This document shows, in pieces, positions 7,971 to 17,597 of a stretch of DNA of 64,000 nt. Positions within the stretch are counted from its first letter, which is position 1. Each line of letters starts with the position of its first letter. The position numbers and the translations under genes are program-made. Below the pieces are notes generated by a model. That model did not search any database and was not told where the DNA came from. It was given only the letters and a program-made list of their open reading frames with translations. The DNA is from JAZDCZ01 sp046757925 (GTDB lineage: Bacteria > Gemmatimonadota > Gemmatimonadetes > Gemmatimonadales > GWC2-71-9): the NCBI GenBank assembly GCA_046757925.1, contig JBHHZE010000008.1, positions 1-64,000 of the forward strand. The letters run 5' to 3'.

Positions 7971-8453
7971 ATGGCGAGTCATGAGATCAGCGTTACGGTC
8001 AACGGCACCACGCACGATGCCGCAGTGGATTCGCGTCTACTTCTAGTCCATCTCATACGCGACGTGCTACGCCTCACGGGTACGCACATCGGATGTGACA
8101 CGACCCACTGCGGTGCTTGCACGGTATTGCTGGACGGTGAGCCGGTGAAATCGTGTACAGTGCTAGCGGTGCAGGCCGACGGGTGCGAGATCAAGACGGT
8201 CGAGGGCCTGGCGGAGAACGGCGAACTCCACCCCATTCAGGAGGGTTTCTGGGAGGAGCATGGGCTGCAGTGCGGCTTCTGCACGCCAGGAATGATGATG
8301 ACGAGTTACGCTCTGCTCAGGCGCAATTCCAATCCCACCGAAGCCGACATCAGGCATGCTATCTCAGGCAACCTCTGTCGCTGTACCGGATACGTGAACA
8401 TAGTGAAGGCGGTGCAGCACGCCGCTGCGAAGCTGAGTTCGGAGGCATCATGA
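7971..8453 (+). CDS. coxS: CoxS, 2Fe-2S small subunit of CO dehydrogenase
   Basis: The 160-residue protein binds two 2Fe-2S clusters. The plant-ferredoxin-type set is Cys42, Cys47, Cys50 and Cys62 (GCDTTHCGAC then SC); the second set is Cys101, Cys104, Cys136 and Cys138 (CGFC and CRC). The length and spacing are standard for the family. The stop overlaps the coxL start (ATGA), so CoxS and CoxL are translationally coupled. Confidence 0.93.
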   Translation: MASHEISVTVNGTTHDAAVDSRLLLVHLIRDVLRLTGTHIGCDTTHCGACTVLLDGEPVKSCTVLAVQADGCEIKTVEGLAENGELHPIQEGFWEEHGLQCGFCTPGMMMTSYALLRRNSNPTEADIRHAISGNLCRCTGYVNIVKAVQHAAAKLSSEAS

Positions 8454-10816
8454 CCCTGAAGACTACTCCCGAAGTAGGCGGTATGGGCCATTCGTTGAAG
8501 CGCAAGGAAGACCCGCGCTTTCTCCGCGGCCAGGGCAACTACGTAGACGATATCGAACTGCCCGGCATGTTGTACATGGACATCGTGCGGAGTCCGTTCG
8601 CCCATGCCAAGATCAAGTCGATAGATAGTGAAAAGGCGTTGGCAGTACCCGGCGTACTGGCGGTAATCACCGGCGAGACGCTCGAACAATACAATCTGCA
8701 CTGGATGCCGACGTTGATGTCGGACACTCAGATGGTTCTTCCCACCGAAAAGGTGATGTATCAGTCGCAAGAAGTCGCCGCCGTAATTGCGACCGACCGC
8801 TATGCGGCGGCAGACGGCGTGGAGGCCGTCGAGGTCGATTACGAGCCGCTGCCGGTTGTGGTGGATCCGTTCAAGGCCATAGAACCTGATGCGCCTGTGC
8901 TCAGGACCGATAAGGAGGGCAAGACAGACAATCGGATCTTCCACTGGGAGGCTGGTGACAGGGAGGGCACCGAGCGCGCGATCCAAGAAGCCGATGTTGT
9001 GGTAAAGCAGGACATCTACCTTCCTCGCATCCACGTGGCGTCGATCGAGACGTGCGGTTGCGTTGCCGACTTCGACAAAGTCCGAGGCAAGCTCACTGTG
9101 TACATGACCACGCAGGCACCGCACGCGATTCGCACGGTGTTCGCTCTGGTCGCGGGTCACGTGGGCCTCTCGGAAGAAAAGATTCGTGTGATATCGCCGG
9201 ATATCGGCGGTGGTTTTGGTGGCAAGGTGCCGGTGTACCCCGGTTACGTCATAGCGGTTGCGGCGTCGGTGGTGATAGGCAAGCCGGTCAAGTGGATCGA
9301 AGATCGTATGGAGAACCTCCAGGCCGATTCGTTTGCGCGTGACTATCACATGACCGCCGAGATGGCCGCCAAGAACGACGGCACAATAACGGCGTTGCGG
9401 ATAAAGACCTTGGCCGATCACGGCTATGCCGATGCGGCCGCTAATCCATCTAAGTTCCCCGCCGGTCTCTTCTCGATTTGCACGGGCTCCTATGACTTGC
9501 AGCACGCATTCGCGGAAGTCGATGGCGTATACACGAACAAGCCACCTGGCGGTATCGCATATCGTTGTTCGTTCCGCGTCACAGAGGCGGTGCACGCGAT
9601 CGAGCGCATGACCGACATGATGGCGCACGAGTTGGGGATGGATTCGGCCGAGTTCCGTCTCAAGAATTTTATTCCCGCGGATAAATTCCCCTATAAGTCC
9701 GCACTGGGATGGGAATACGACAGCGGCAACTATCACGCTGCGCTCGAGAAGGCGATGGCGATCATCGACTACGAGGACTTGAGGAAGGAACAGGCCGAGA
9801 GGCGTGAACGGGGCGAGCTGATGGGCATCGGGATTTCGAGTTTCACGGAGATCGTGGGCGCCGGCCCGTCCAAGCACTTCGATATTCTGGGCCTCAAAAT
9901 GTTCGACTCTGCCGAGATTCGTATCCATCCAACCGGCAAGGCAACGGCGCGGTTCGGCACCAAGTCTCAGGGCCAGGGCCACGAAACCACTTACGCCCAG
10001 ATCGTTGCAGAGGAGTTGGGTATCCCGGCGGCGCATGTGGAGGTGGAGGAAGGCGATACCGACACGGCACCTTACGGGCTTGGCACTTATGCGAGCAGAT
10101 CGACGCCCACTGCGGGTGCGGCCGGAGCGATGGCGGCGCGTAAGATTCGCGAGAAGGCTAAGAAAATCGCGGCGCATCTGCTCGAGGTGAGCGAAGAGGA
10201 CCTGGAATGGGAGCCGGGAAAGTTTTCCGTCAAGGGTGCGCCACAGAAATCCACCACTATCCAGGACATCGCGTTTGCCGCCTATACGAATCATCCGCAG
10301 GGTATGGAAGCCGGGTTGGAGGCAGTGTCGTATTACGATCCACCGAATCTCACGTTCCCCTTTGGCAGTTACATCTGCGTAGTCGATATCGATCGTGGGA
10401 TGGGGGAGGTCAAGATCCGCCGATTCGTTGCCGTAGACGACTGCGGTAATATCATCAACCCGATGATCGTGGACGGCCAGATCCACGGTGGTCTCACCAT
10501 GGGGATGGCGCCCGCGTTGTTGGAGGAGATCAGCTACGATGATGACGGCAATATCCAAGGCGGCAGTTTCATGGACTATCTGGTTCCCACGGCGATGGAG
10601 ACACCTAACTGGGAGACCGACAAGACTGTGACGCCTTCGCCGCATCATCCGTTCGGAGCAAAAGGAGTTGGCGAATCGGCCACCGTGGGTGCGCCGCCCG
10701 CGATAGTCAATGCTGTCGTCGACGCGTTGGCACATCTTGGTGTGAAACACATCGACATTCCGATCACGCCCGAAAAAGTCTGGAACGTGCTGAGAGAAAA
10801 GGGAGTGGCACAGTAG
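8450..10816 (+). CDS. coxL: CoxL, form I catalytic subunit of aerobic CO dehydrogenase
   Basis: The start is ATG 8450 inside the ATGA overlap with coxS, giving 788 residues. The active-site loop reads AYRCSFR with Cys373, the recognised signature of form I CO dehydrogenases, in which this Cys binds the copper of the Cu-S-Mo centre; form II enzymes have AYRGAGR. GGGFGGK (about residues 253-259) and the C-terminal GAKGVGESATVG with the conserved Glu are the usual cofactor-binding segments of molybdenum hydroxylases. The enzyme oxidises CO to CO2 in air. The gene is last in its operon, with all maturation genes placed before the structural genes. Confidence 0.95.
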   Translation: MTLKTTPEVGGMGHSLKRKEDPRFLRGQGNYVDDIELPGMLYMDIVRSPFAHAKIKSIDSEKALAVPGVLAVITGETLEQYNLHWMPTLMSDTQMVLPTEKVMYQSQEVAAVIATDRYAAADGVEAVEVDYEPLPVVVDPFKAIEPDAPVLRTDKEGKTDNRIFHWEAGDREGTERAIQEADVVVKQDIYLPRIHVASIETCGCVADFDKVRGKLTVYMTTQAPHAIRTVFALVAGHVGLSEEKIRVISPDIGGGFGGKVPVYPGYVIAVAASVVIGKPVKWIEDRMENLQADSFARDYHMTAEMAAKNDGTITALRIKTLADHGYADAAANPSKFPAGLFSICTGSYDLQHAFAEVDGVYTNKPPGGIAYRCSFRVTEAVHAIERMTDMMAHELGMDSAEFRLKNFIPADKFPYKSALGWEYDSGNYHAALEKAMAIIDYEDLRKEQAERRERGELMGIGISSFTEIVGAGPSKHFDILGLKMFDSAEIRIHPTGKATARFGTKSQGQGHETTYAQIVAEELGIPAAHVEVEEGDTDTAPYGLGTYASRSTPTAGAAGAMAARKIREKAKKIAAHLLEVSEEDLEWEPGKFSVKGAPQKSTTIQDIAFAAYTNHPQGMEAGLEAVSYYDPPNLTFPFGSYICVVDIDRGMGEVKIRRFVAVDDCGNIINPMIVDGQIHGGLTMGMAPALLEEISYDDDGNIQGGSFMDYLVPTAMETPNWETDKTVTPSPHHPFGAKGVGESATVGAPPAIVNAVVDALAHLGVKHIDIPITPEKVWNVLREKGVAQ

Positions 10817-10884
10817 AGCCGATAATAACGTGGCTGCGGCGACTCGGGTTCGTATATGTCGCAGCCGCCGCACCGCTCAATCCT

Positions 10885-11682
10885 GTGCTGCCGGTGAAGC
10901 TCTCGGCCCAGCAGAGCGCACGTCTGTTCCCCAGCAGGGCCTATCTGCCGCGTCTCCTGGCCGACCCGAGGCAACCCGTGGCATCCGCCAAATTCGTATT
11001 CGTTACTCAGAGCGCCGACTCGTTCGGTTCCGGAGTCGACGGTGAGGCGGCGATAGGAACTGCGATCCCCGTGTTCATCATCTCGGGAAGTTCGGTCCGC
11101 CACAGCCTGGTGTTCGGAGTCGAGGGAGGCGTATTCGGGAAGTTCAGGCTGGAGAAAGCCGAGCGCGATCTCATCTCGACCGACTGGGTGTTCTCGGCTC
11201 CGTTCGTTCTCCATCGTGGCGACAGCTGGTATCGGTTCGGCTATCACCACACTAGTGCCCACTTGGGAGACGAGTTTGCCGAGCGCTTCAACGTGTCGCG
11301 GGTAAATTTTGGCCGCGACATAATCAGCGGATTGGCCCATTTGCAAGTGTCCCGCGGGCTTGCCGTTTACGGCGGGGGTGGTTGGGCCTTCAACGTCGAT
11401 CCCAATGAAACAAAGCGTTTCTCTGCACAGACAGGTCTTGAATTGGAGCGCGTCCGAGCCTCTGCAGGCGTAGTGCCTTATGGAGCGGTCGACGTTCTGC
11501 TCGACCAGGATCGGGGCTGGGACCCACGTGTGAACATTCAGGTCGGGTTGAGAATGTACCAGATTGGTCCCGGCCGCGATCTCAGAATGGCTGCCGAGGT
11601 CTTGAACGGGCCGTCGCCCGAGGGAGAGTTCTTTGACAGGCGGACCACGTTCATCACGTTCGGTGTGTACGTAACCCCGTAG
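10885..11682 (+). CDS. DUF1207-type outer-membrane beta-barrel protein
   Basis: The sequence LFPSRAYLPRLLADPR followed by amphipathic strands, ending FGVYVTP, resembles DUF1207 outer-membrane proteins. The start is unclear. GTG 10885 would give 265 residues without a full signal peptide, but the same frame continues open upstream to about 10816 and encodes a signal-like stretch (TWLRRLGFVYVAAAAPL) with only CTG 10834 or ATA codons available as starts. It begins just after the coxL stop and may be read by coupling. Function unknown; the same protein family is scattered among metagenome genomes without a defined role. Confidence 0.65.
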   Translation: MLPVKLSAQQSARLFPSRAYLPRLLADPRQPVASAKFVFVTQSADSFGSGVDGEAAIGTAIPVFIISGSSVRHSLVFGVEGGVFGKFRLEKAERDLISTDWVFSAPFVLHRGDSWYRFGYHHTSAHLGDEFAERFNVSRVNFGRDIISGLAHLQVSRGLAVYGGGGWAFNVDPNETKRFSAQTGLELERVRASAGVVPYGAVDVLLDQDRGWDPRVNIQVGLRMYQIGPGRDLRMAAEVLNGPSPEGEFFDRRTTFITFGVYVTP

Positions 11683-11721
11683 GCGTTGTGTGGCCCAACT
11701 GGATGGGAAGGGTGGGGACCC

Positions 11722-11751
11722 GTGAACCCCAAACTTGAGCCCCGGGTTCAC
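11722..11751. terminator. Stem-loop between convergent genes
   Basis: GTGAACCC and GGGTTCAC form a perfect 8-bp stem around a 14-base loop, placed between the ends of two convergent genes and overlapping the stop of the kinase. It lacks a clear T-run on either strand, so it may act as a weak two-way terminator or an mRNA end-protecting hairpin. Confidence 0.45.
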
Positions 11752-14700
11752 AACTGTTCATCATTCCCGCCCTCCAACACTTCTCGCACCTGCGTGAGGA
11801 GATCGGCTATCGTCCACGGCTTGTGGAGAAACGGTGTACCCGGTTCCAGATATGTACCCGATGTTCGGTCTCCCGCGGCGTATCCGCTCGAAAACAGAAA
11901 CGGCACTGATACGCCCCGCCGGCGAAGTTCCTTCCTGAGCTCAGGACCGCCCATTTTCGGCATGATGAGGTCGGAAATGACGAGGTCGATCTGCGAACCA
12001 CCTGTCTCGAAGAGTTCGACTGCCTCCTCTCCGTTGCACGCGGCTACGACGGTGTAGCCGAACTTCTCGAGCACTCGCGTGGTGCTGCGGCGGGGACTGG
12101 GTTCGTCCTCGACTAGCAAGATGGTTTCCGTACCGCCCTGAGACTCCGCTTTGGTAGTCCGCTTGGGAGTCGCCGATGCCGCTTGGTCGGTGATGGGAAA
12201 GTACAGCCGCACTGTGGTGCCCTGACCAACGGCGCTGTACACATGAACGAATCCCTCGTGCTGTTTTACCAAGCCGTAGATCATGGCCATCCCAAGTCCT
12301 GTCCCCGCACCGGTTGGCTTGGTCGTAAAGAACGGCTCGAATACCCTGGCCTGTGTCTCCTCATCCATGCCGACCCCCGTGTCGCTGAACGAGATACAGA
12401 CGTAGTCACCCGGGCGAATCCATGGGTGATCTGTGTGATAATCTTCATCTATTTGACGTGCCCCCGTGTCGATGACTATCTCGCCGCCGTCGGGCATGGC
12501 GTCGCGCGAGTTGGTTGCCAGGTTGAGGAGGATCTGTTCGATCGCGGTGGGGTCGGCCATAACCCTGTCGCCGGCGGAATCGGCGGAGACATTGACCTCA
12601 ATACTCTCGGGCAGAAGCGTTCGCATCAGCTTCGAGGTCTCGGCAACGACATTTCGGAGATCGACTGCTTCGAGGACCAGCGCCCGCCGTCGGCTAAAGC
12701 CGAGCAGCCGCTTGATAAGGTCAGCACCGCTATGAGCGGCGGCCTTCAGTTCCTCCAGTTCTTCACCCGCCCCAGTCTGGTCCGGTGGAATTCGATCATC
12801 AATGAGTTCGGCGTTGCTCATGATGACGGTCAACAGATTGTTGAGATCGTGCGCAATGCCGCCGGTCAGCTGTCCTATGGCCTCCATCTTCTGCGCCTGG
12901 CGGAGTTGAGACTCAAGCTTCCGATGCTCCGTCACGTCCTCGGCGATCACTTCGAAGTGCTCCAGCTCTCCGGCCTCGTTGAACACAGACCTCCCGCTGA
13001 GCCGCACCGTGATCCGCTTGCCGTCTTTTCGCTTCCAGTGAATCTCCATGCCCTTGGTCTGCCCGACCTTGCGCCATTCATCCAGCAATCGCTTTCGCTC
13101 GGCGGGGTCGACATAGATATCTTTGACCATGTCAACGGCCAGCAGTTCGGTCTGGGAATCGTATCCGAGCATCTCCACCAGCGCCGGATTGACTGTGAGG
13201 AAACTCCCGTTGGGGCTGGACCGGTACACACCGTGAATCGCGTGGTCGACCAAGCCCCGGTAGTTCGCTTCCGATCTTCGCAGTGCGTCTTCCGCCAGCT
13301 TGCGCTCGCTGACGTCGCGAATCGCGCTCGCGACCAGGAACTCACCGTCGTGCTCCAGCGGCCCCAAGCTGATCTCAACCGGAAACTCGGTACCGTCTTT
13401 GCGCAGCCCGTAAAGCTCAACGTCCCTTTCTCCCATCGTCTGGAGCGTGGGTTTCACCGAATAGCTTGTCCTGCGTTCCCGATGCTTGTGACGGTGCCGC
13501 CGGGGCATCAAGAACTCGACGGACTGGCCGACCATTTCCTGCGCCGTGTAGCCGAACAGCCGCTCTGATTGCTGGTTGACGAGTGTGATCCGCCCCTCGC
13601 GGTTGATGATCACCATCGCGTCCGGCCCGTGCTCCACCAACCTGCGGAACCGTGCCTCGGCCCGCTGCCGCTGCTGGAACTCGACCCTAAGTAGCTCGTA
13701 AGATCCCCCTAGCTGGGCCGTCCGCTTCCCGACTTGATTCTCGAACTCGGCGGCGAACTTTGCGACTTCCTCTTCGGCCTCCTGGCGATCCGTGACGTCG
13801 ATTCGGTAGCCGACGATCTGCTTGGACTTGCCCTGTCTCTCTTTGGACACAAACCGCAGCTCGTCGCATATCCAACGGTATGTGCCGTCCGCATGCTGAA
13901 CCCTATATTCGTGCCGACATTGTCCGCTCTCGACGGTGGCGGCAATAGCGGAGGAAAGCGTCTCGCGATCGTCAGGATGAATTCGGCTGTTCCAAAAACC
14001 CGGATCGTCCGTAAAGGTGCTGGCGTCATAACCCAACAGGTCCTTGACGTTGGGGCTAATGAATGTGGTGCCATAGCCGAGCTCCGCGCTGTACGTGATC
14101 GCAGGGCTCGCGGACAGAATGTGCTCCAATCGGCTCCTGGTACTCGCTAGCTCCCGCTCGACCCGTTTCAGATCTGTGACGTCCTGCGCGTGCCCCAAGA
14201 CATACGGCGGCACCCCCGGTTCCACACGCAGCACGTTCCGATAAGCCCAAAAAGATTCCTCTCCCCCTTTTCCTGTGACGCGCATGATGCCAGTCGCCAC
14301 CCCGTCACGCCGAATACGCTTCAAGTAGTCGTCGAAAAGGTGTGCCACACTGGGGGAGAGGAAGTCACTCATCTTGCGCCCTATCATCTCGGAAGGCTCG
14401 TAGCCCAGAGCGCTGGCCGCAGCAGGATTCAGGGAAAGCGTCACGCCGTCCCAGTCGTGGGTAGAAATGAGTCCCAGGCTATTCTCGATCAGGTCACGAT
14501 TGCGCTGTCCGCTCCTGCGCAACTCTTCCTCTACGCGCCCCCTTCTCTTGACATCGTGAGCATAGAAGCACAACGCCGCGGCAAGGCCCGCGACTACGAT
14601 ACGCTCCCAGACTTCCTCCGGTCCGGGACGAAGGAACGAGTCCGCCAGCCCGCTGGTACGGAACACAAGGGCATCCACGAGTGAATCGAGCACCCAAGAA

Positions 14701-14810
14701 AGCGCAGCCAGCGTAACAGCGGCAGGGACGGGTGGGCGCGTGGCGCCTTGCAACATTCTGTGGATCGCGTTCACGAGAAGATCCCTGTGGCGGTCATTCC
14801 AGGACGGCAT
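11748..14810 (-). CDS. Membrane PAS-rich hybrid sensor histidine kinase with receiver domain
   Basis: The 1020-residue protein has an N-terminal hydrophobic region (about residues 25-90, probably two membrane helices) and four PAS/PAC domains (roughly 100-215, 225-345, 385-505 and 510-630). A HisKA domain follows with the phospho-site GGIAHDLNNLL, then an HATPase with N and G boxes (NLATNSRDAM, GTGLGMA). The C-terminal receiver (LLVEDEP, then VISDLIMPK with the phospho-Asp) makes it a hybrid kinase. The signal is unknown. The partner regulator is not obvious; the NarL-type gene that follows on the same strand has a degenerate receiver. Confidence 0.85.
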   Translation of the reverse strand: MPSWNDRHRDLLVNAIHRMLQGATRPPVPAAVTLAALSWVLDSLVDALVFRTSGLADSFLRPGPEEVWERIVVAGLAAALCFYAHDVKRRGRVEEELRRSGQRNRDLIENSLGLISTHDWDGVTLSLNPAAASALGYEPSEMIGRKMSDFLSPSVAHLFDDYLKRIRRDGVATGIMRVTGKGGEESFWAYRNVLRVEPGVPPYVLGHAQDVTDLKRVERELASTRSRLEHILSASPAITYSAELGYGTTFISPNVKDLLGYDASTFTDDPGFWNSRIHPDDRETLSSAIAATVESGQCRHEYRVQHADGTYRWICDELRFVSKERQGKSKQIVGYRIDVTDRQEAEEEVAKFAAEFENQVGKRTAQLGGSYELLRVEFQQRQRAEARFRRLVEHGPDAMVIINREGRITLVNQQSERLFGYTAQEMVGQSVEFLMPRRHRHKHRERRTSYSVKPTLQTMGERDVELYGLRKDGTEFPVEISLGPLEHDGEFLVASAIRDVSERKLAEDALRRSEANYRGLVDHAIHGVYRSSPNGSFLTVNPALVEMLGYDSQTELLAVDMVKDIYVDPAERKRLLDEWRKVGQTKGMEIHWKRKDGKRITVRLSGRSVFNEAGELEHFEVIAEDVTEHRKLESQLRQAQKMEAIGQLTGGIAHDLNNLLTVIMSNAELIDDRIPPDQTGAGEELEELKAAAHSGADLIKRLLGFSRRRALVLEAVDLRNVVAETSKLMRTLLPESIEVNVSADSAGDRVMADPTAIEQILLNLATNSRDAMPDGGEIVIDTGARQIDEDYHTDHPWIRPGDYVCISFSDTGVGMDEETQARVFEPFFTTKPTGAGTGLGMAMIYGLVKQHEGFVHVYSAVGQGTTVRLYFPITDQAASATPKRTTKAESQGGTETILLVEDEPSPRRSTTRVLEKFGYTVVAACNGEEAVELFETGGSQIDLVISDLIMPKMGGPELRKELRRRGVSVPFLFSSGYAAGDRTSGTYLEPGTPFLHKPWTIADLLTQVREVLEGGNDEQL

Positions 14811-15094
14811 GTGCTGCTCTCACGAGCGACCGCGCGACGGGTGGGAAGCTTACCAAAGGGGCGGTTCAGGGCGACGCTTGCCATCAGCACAGCTCTGACC
14901 AGGGACGTTTGTGGTAAGATAATAGGAGTTCCAAATTGGGACGGGGCTAATATAAAACGTGCTTCACATGCCGGGTATCCGGCGAGCCTAGGGAAATGCC
15001 GGTAGTTCTTTCAGTGATAGTTTGGGGTTTAATCTTGGTTGGGTGGCGCTTGATCGGTTACGATCCACCTGCTGCGTGGCTCGGTCGGATCCGA

Positions 15095-15769
15095 TCAGAA
15101 AGTCTCGCCCGACACCCACAGGGCCGCGTAGCGAATCACCTGAGTCATGTTTTCCAGCTTCAGTTTCGTCTTGATATGTCGGCGATACGTTTCCACCGTC
15201 TTGGAACTGAGCTTAAGCTCCTGGGCCACCTCACGGGTGCTCAACCCCAGGCCGATCAATCTAAGCACCTCCGATTCTCTCTTGGTCAGCCCCTCCACTC
15301 CGCCGCCGCCTTCGCCGAGAATCAGCTTGCCGACAAGCTGTGCCTGGGCTTCCGGACACAAGTACACGCCTCCGGCCAGCACGTGCCTTACGGCCATCAG
15401 CAATGTCTCGGGCGCTTGCCATCCCACGACGAAGCCTCTGGCGCCGGCCCGCAGCGCCTGTTCGGCATCGAATGCCGTGTTGTATATCGACAGGGCCACG
15501 GCAGGAAGCACGGGGCTGAGTTTGGTCAGTCGCCGGATAACGCTCAGGGCATCGGCGAGCTTCGACGACAGGTTCACGACGGCGACGTCCGGTTCGAGTC
15601 TCTCCACGACATCCCGCGTCACGGATACCAGATCGGTTTCTCCGCACACAACCAGATCCTGCGTATGCTTGATCACATCCGCGAGCCCTCGGCGCGTGAT
15701 CGGATGGTCGTCAACGATTAAGGTGCGGGCTGGGTGAGATCCCTCAGTCCGGGTAGGTTGCTGAGCCAT
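15095..15769 (-). CDS. NarL/FixJ-type transcription regulator with a degenerate receiver
   Basis: From the preferred start (ATG 15769) the protein is 224 residues; an upstream in-frame start at 15823 would add 18 residues of no clear domain. The N-terminal receiver keeps the acidic pair (LIVDDHP), but the phospho-acceptor Asp is Asn66 (AVVNLSSK) and the usual Lys of the GYLLK motif is replaced (GFVVGW). The C-terminal LuxR helix-turn-helix is intact (LTKRESEVLRLIGLGLSTREVAQEL). It is probably a phosphorylation-independent regulator, acting by another signal or constitutively. It lies downstream of the hybrid kinase gene's 5' end in the opposite reading sense of the symporter cluster's promoter, so no target can be assigned. 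Confidence 0.8.
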   Translation of the reverse strand: MAQQPTRTEGSHPARTLIVDDHPITRRGLADVIKHTQDLVVCGETDLVSVTRDVVERLEPDVAVVNLSSKLADALSVIRRLTKLSPVLPAVALSIYNTAFDAEQALRAGARGFVVGWQAPETLLMAVRHVLAGGVYLCPEAQAQLVGKLILGEGGGGVEGLTKRESEVLRLIGLGLSTREVAQELKLSSKTVETYRRHIKTKLKLENMTQVIRYAALWVSGETF

Positions 15770-16115
15770 CACTGTCTTCTGGTTGGGATCAATTCGGATC
15801 CGACATGCTCCGGCGTTACACAACGGGAGTCCCCAGTGGGCGCCTTCCGAAAGGACTGCCCGGAAGCGGCATAGATTATACTAGTCGGCAAAGTGAGAAA
15901 AACAATCGGTAATTGGCGCGAGCTACTAGAGCATTTAGCTTACAGGATTAGCCGTAGAGCACATAAGGATTACGCTAGTCGCCGTACCTTCTGCCCGTTG
16001 CCTTTAGGTAGGACCACACCCATCGAGAGGAATCGATCGGGCCGGAGACCCCAAGCTGCCGCTTGGAGTTAGGCGGGGCTCACATCCGGCAGCGTGACGG
16101 CTTGGCCCCCCGAGG
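15770..16115. other. Non-coding spacer between the NarL-type regulator and the symporter gene
   Basis: No convincing gene was seen in this 346-bp spacer. It holds the likely promoter of the NarL-type gene and the 3' end of the symporter gene. CCAAGC-TGCC-GCTTGG (16051-16066) is a 6-bp stem with a 4-base loop past the symporter stop and could be a weak terminator, although no T-run follows. Confidence 0.4.
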
Positions 16116-17597
16116 TCATGCCGCGTTGCGGCTGGTGGCGAACCATTCGGCAATGTGGCTCGATTCAGGCGGGCGCGACATTAGCGAAACCGTAACGAAT
16201 GTCATGATGTTCGCGATCAGGCCGACGAGACCCTCGTGCAATCCGAACGGCTTCCACTCCGGCCGCACCACCAGGAGCGCTGTTACGAGGCTACCTGCCA
16301 CGAGTCCCGCAACTGCACCGCTGGCGGTACCGCGGCGCCACAGAAACCCACCATACACCGGGGGCGCAAGCTGCACGACAATGCCGTATGCAAAGAGCAG
16401 CAAACCAACCAGAGATTGACCGCTGGTCAGCGCGATGATGTAGCCGAGCACTCCGACAACGACCGCAAGCCAGCGTATCAGTGTCCGCCGGTCGTGTTGC
16501 GACAAATCTCCGCCATTCGTCCGCGAGTAAATGTCCTCGACCACAATCGAGGCGGCACCATGAACCAGCGCGTCACCCGTGGACATCGATGCCGCGAGCG
16601 CGCCCGCGCAGAAGAGCCCGACCACTAGTGCGGGGAGACCGGAGGTGAGAACGATGTGCGGCATGATGGCGTCGGGGTCACCGGGCGCGCTGCCGTACAT
16701 CACACCTGCAAACCCCACCACAAAGAGTGGAAAGAGAAAAAGCTGAAAGGTGGGATAGAGAGCTATGGTGCGGCGAATCGTGGCGTCGTCCTTGGCGGCG
16801 AATGCCTTCATGAACAAGTGGGGCCACATCATAAAACCTATGGCTGACACGATGATTGCCGATGTGAAACCGCCGGCCGTCCAGGAGGTTCCGGCGGCGG
16901 TGAGGCCCGGTACTGTCAGCAACTCGGGTCTAGCGGCGGCGATTTCGTGGAACATGGGGCCCAGGCCACCGTAGAGCTTGTAGGGCAGGTAGATCCCGAG
17001 CGCCCAGGCAATCGTGATCATGAATACGCCCTGAAACACGTTGGTCCATCCGACGCCCATAACGCCGCTCCGCCACACATACGTGAGCACTACGGCGTAG
17101 GCGATCGCCGCGCCGGCCGCCAGCGGAACGTGTCCCCCGGTCACCTGCTCGAGCACGATCCCGGCGCCGCGCATCTGCAGGGCCACGTATGGCACCATCG
17201 CGATCACGCTCACCACGCCGGCCGTTACCGCCACCCAACGACTCTGAAATCGGTGAGCCAGCATCGATGCCTGGGTCACGTAGCCGTGCTTGCGGCCCAG
17301 TCGGGCAGCCCACACTCCAATTGCAAAATACGGAGCCATGCCCAGGACCCCGTACGCAAGAATGTAGAACGCTGCCGCACCGCGGCTGTAAGTCCAACCC
17401 GGTCCTCCCAGGAACGCGAACGCGGAATAGATCGACGCCCCGGTGACGAAGTACATGACGACGGTGCCGAAGTCGCGATCGCCGGCCACGTATCCGGCCA
17501 CACTGTCGGTCGATCGGGATCCCGCTCTTATGCCGATGATCAGGTTCACCACGAGATACGCCGCTACCACGGCGACCACAGTGCGCCAGTCGGTCAC
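16116..17597 (-). CDS. Sodium:solute symporter family transporter
   Basis: The 493-residue protein has about 13 hydrophobic segments and SSS-family features: ITIG-like N-terminal helix, SVAGYVAGDRDFGT, the SIYSAFAFLGGPG region around residue 55 and the mid-chain LFCAGALAASMSTGDALVHG, which corresponds to the sodium-site helix. The substrate cannot be read from the sequence; family members carry organic acids, sugars, amino acids or vitamins. It overlaps the small DUF3311 gene by 4 bases, a pairing common for SSS transporters. Confidence 0.85.
   Translation of the reverse strand: MTDWRTVVAVVAAYLVVNLIIGIRAGSRSTDSVAGYVAGDRDFGTVVMYFVTGASIYSAFAFLGGPGWTYSRGAAAFYILAYGVLGMAPYFAIGVWAARLGRKHGYVTQASMLAHRFQSRWVAVTAGVVSVIAMVPYVALQMRGAGIVLEQVTGGHVPLAAGAAIAYAVVLTYVWRSGVMGVGWTNVFQGVFMITIAWALGIYLPYKLYGGLGPMFHEIAAARPELLTVPGLTAAGTSWTAGGFTSAIIVSAIGFMMWPHLFMKAFAAKDDATIRRTIALYPTFQLFLFPLFVVGFAGVMYGSAPGDPDAIMPHIVLTSGLPALVVGLFCAGALAASMSTGDALVHGAASIVVEDIYSRTNGGDLSQHDRRTLIRWLAVVVGVLGYIIALTSGQSLVGLLLFAYGIVVQLAPPVYGGFLWRRGTASGAVAGLVAGSLVTALLVVRPEWKPFGLHEGLVGLIANIMTFVTVSLMSRPPESSHIAEWFATSRNAA

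Noticed and set aside
8306..10873. An 855-codon open frame on the minus strand opposite coxL
   Set aside because: It mirrors coxL codon by codon, lacks any recognisable domain and is explained by base composition of the real gene.
12183..13568. A 461-codon open frame on the plus strand inside the hybrid kinase gene
   Set aside because: It lies wholly opposite PAS and kinase domains and has no ribosome site or domain.
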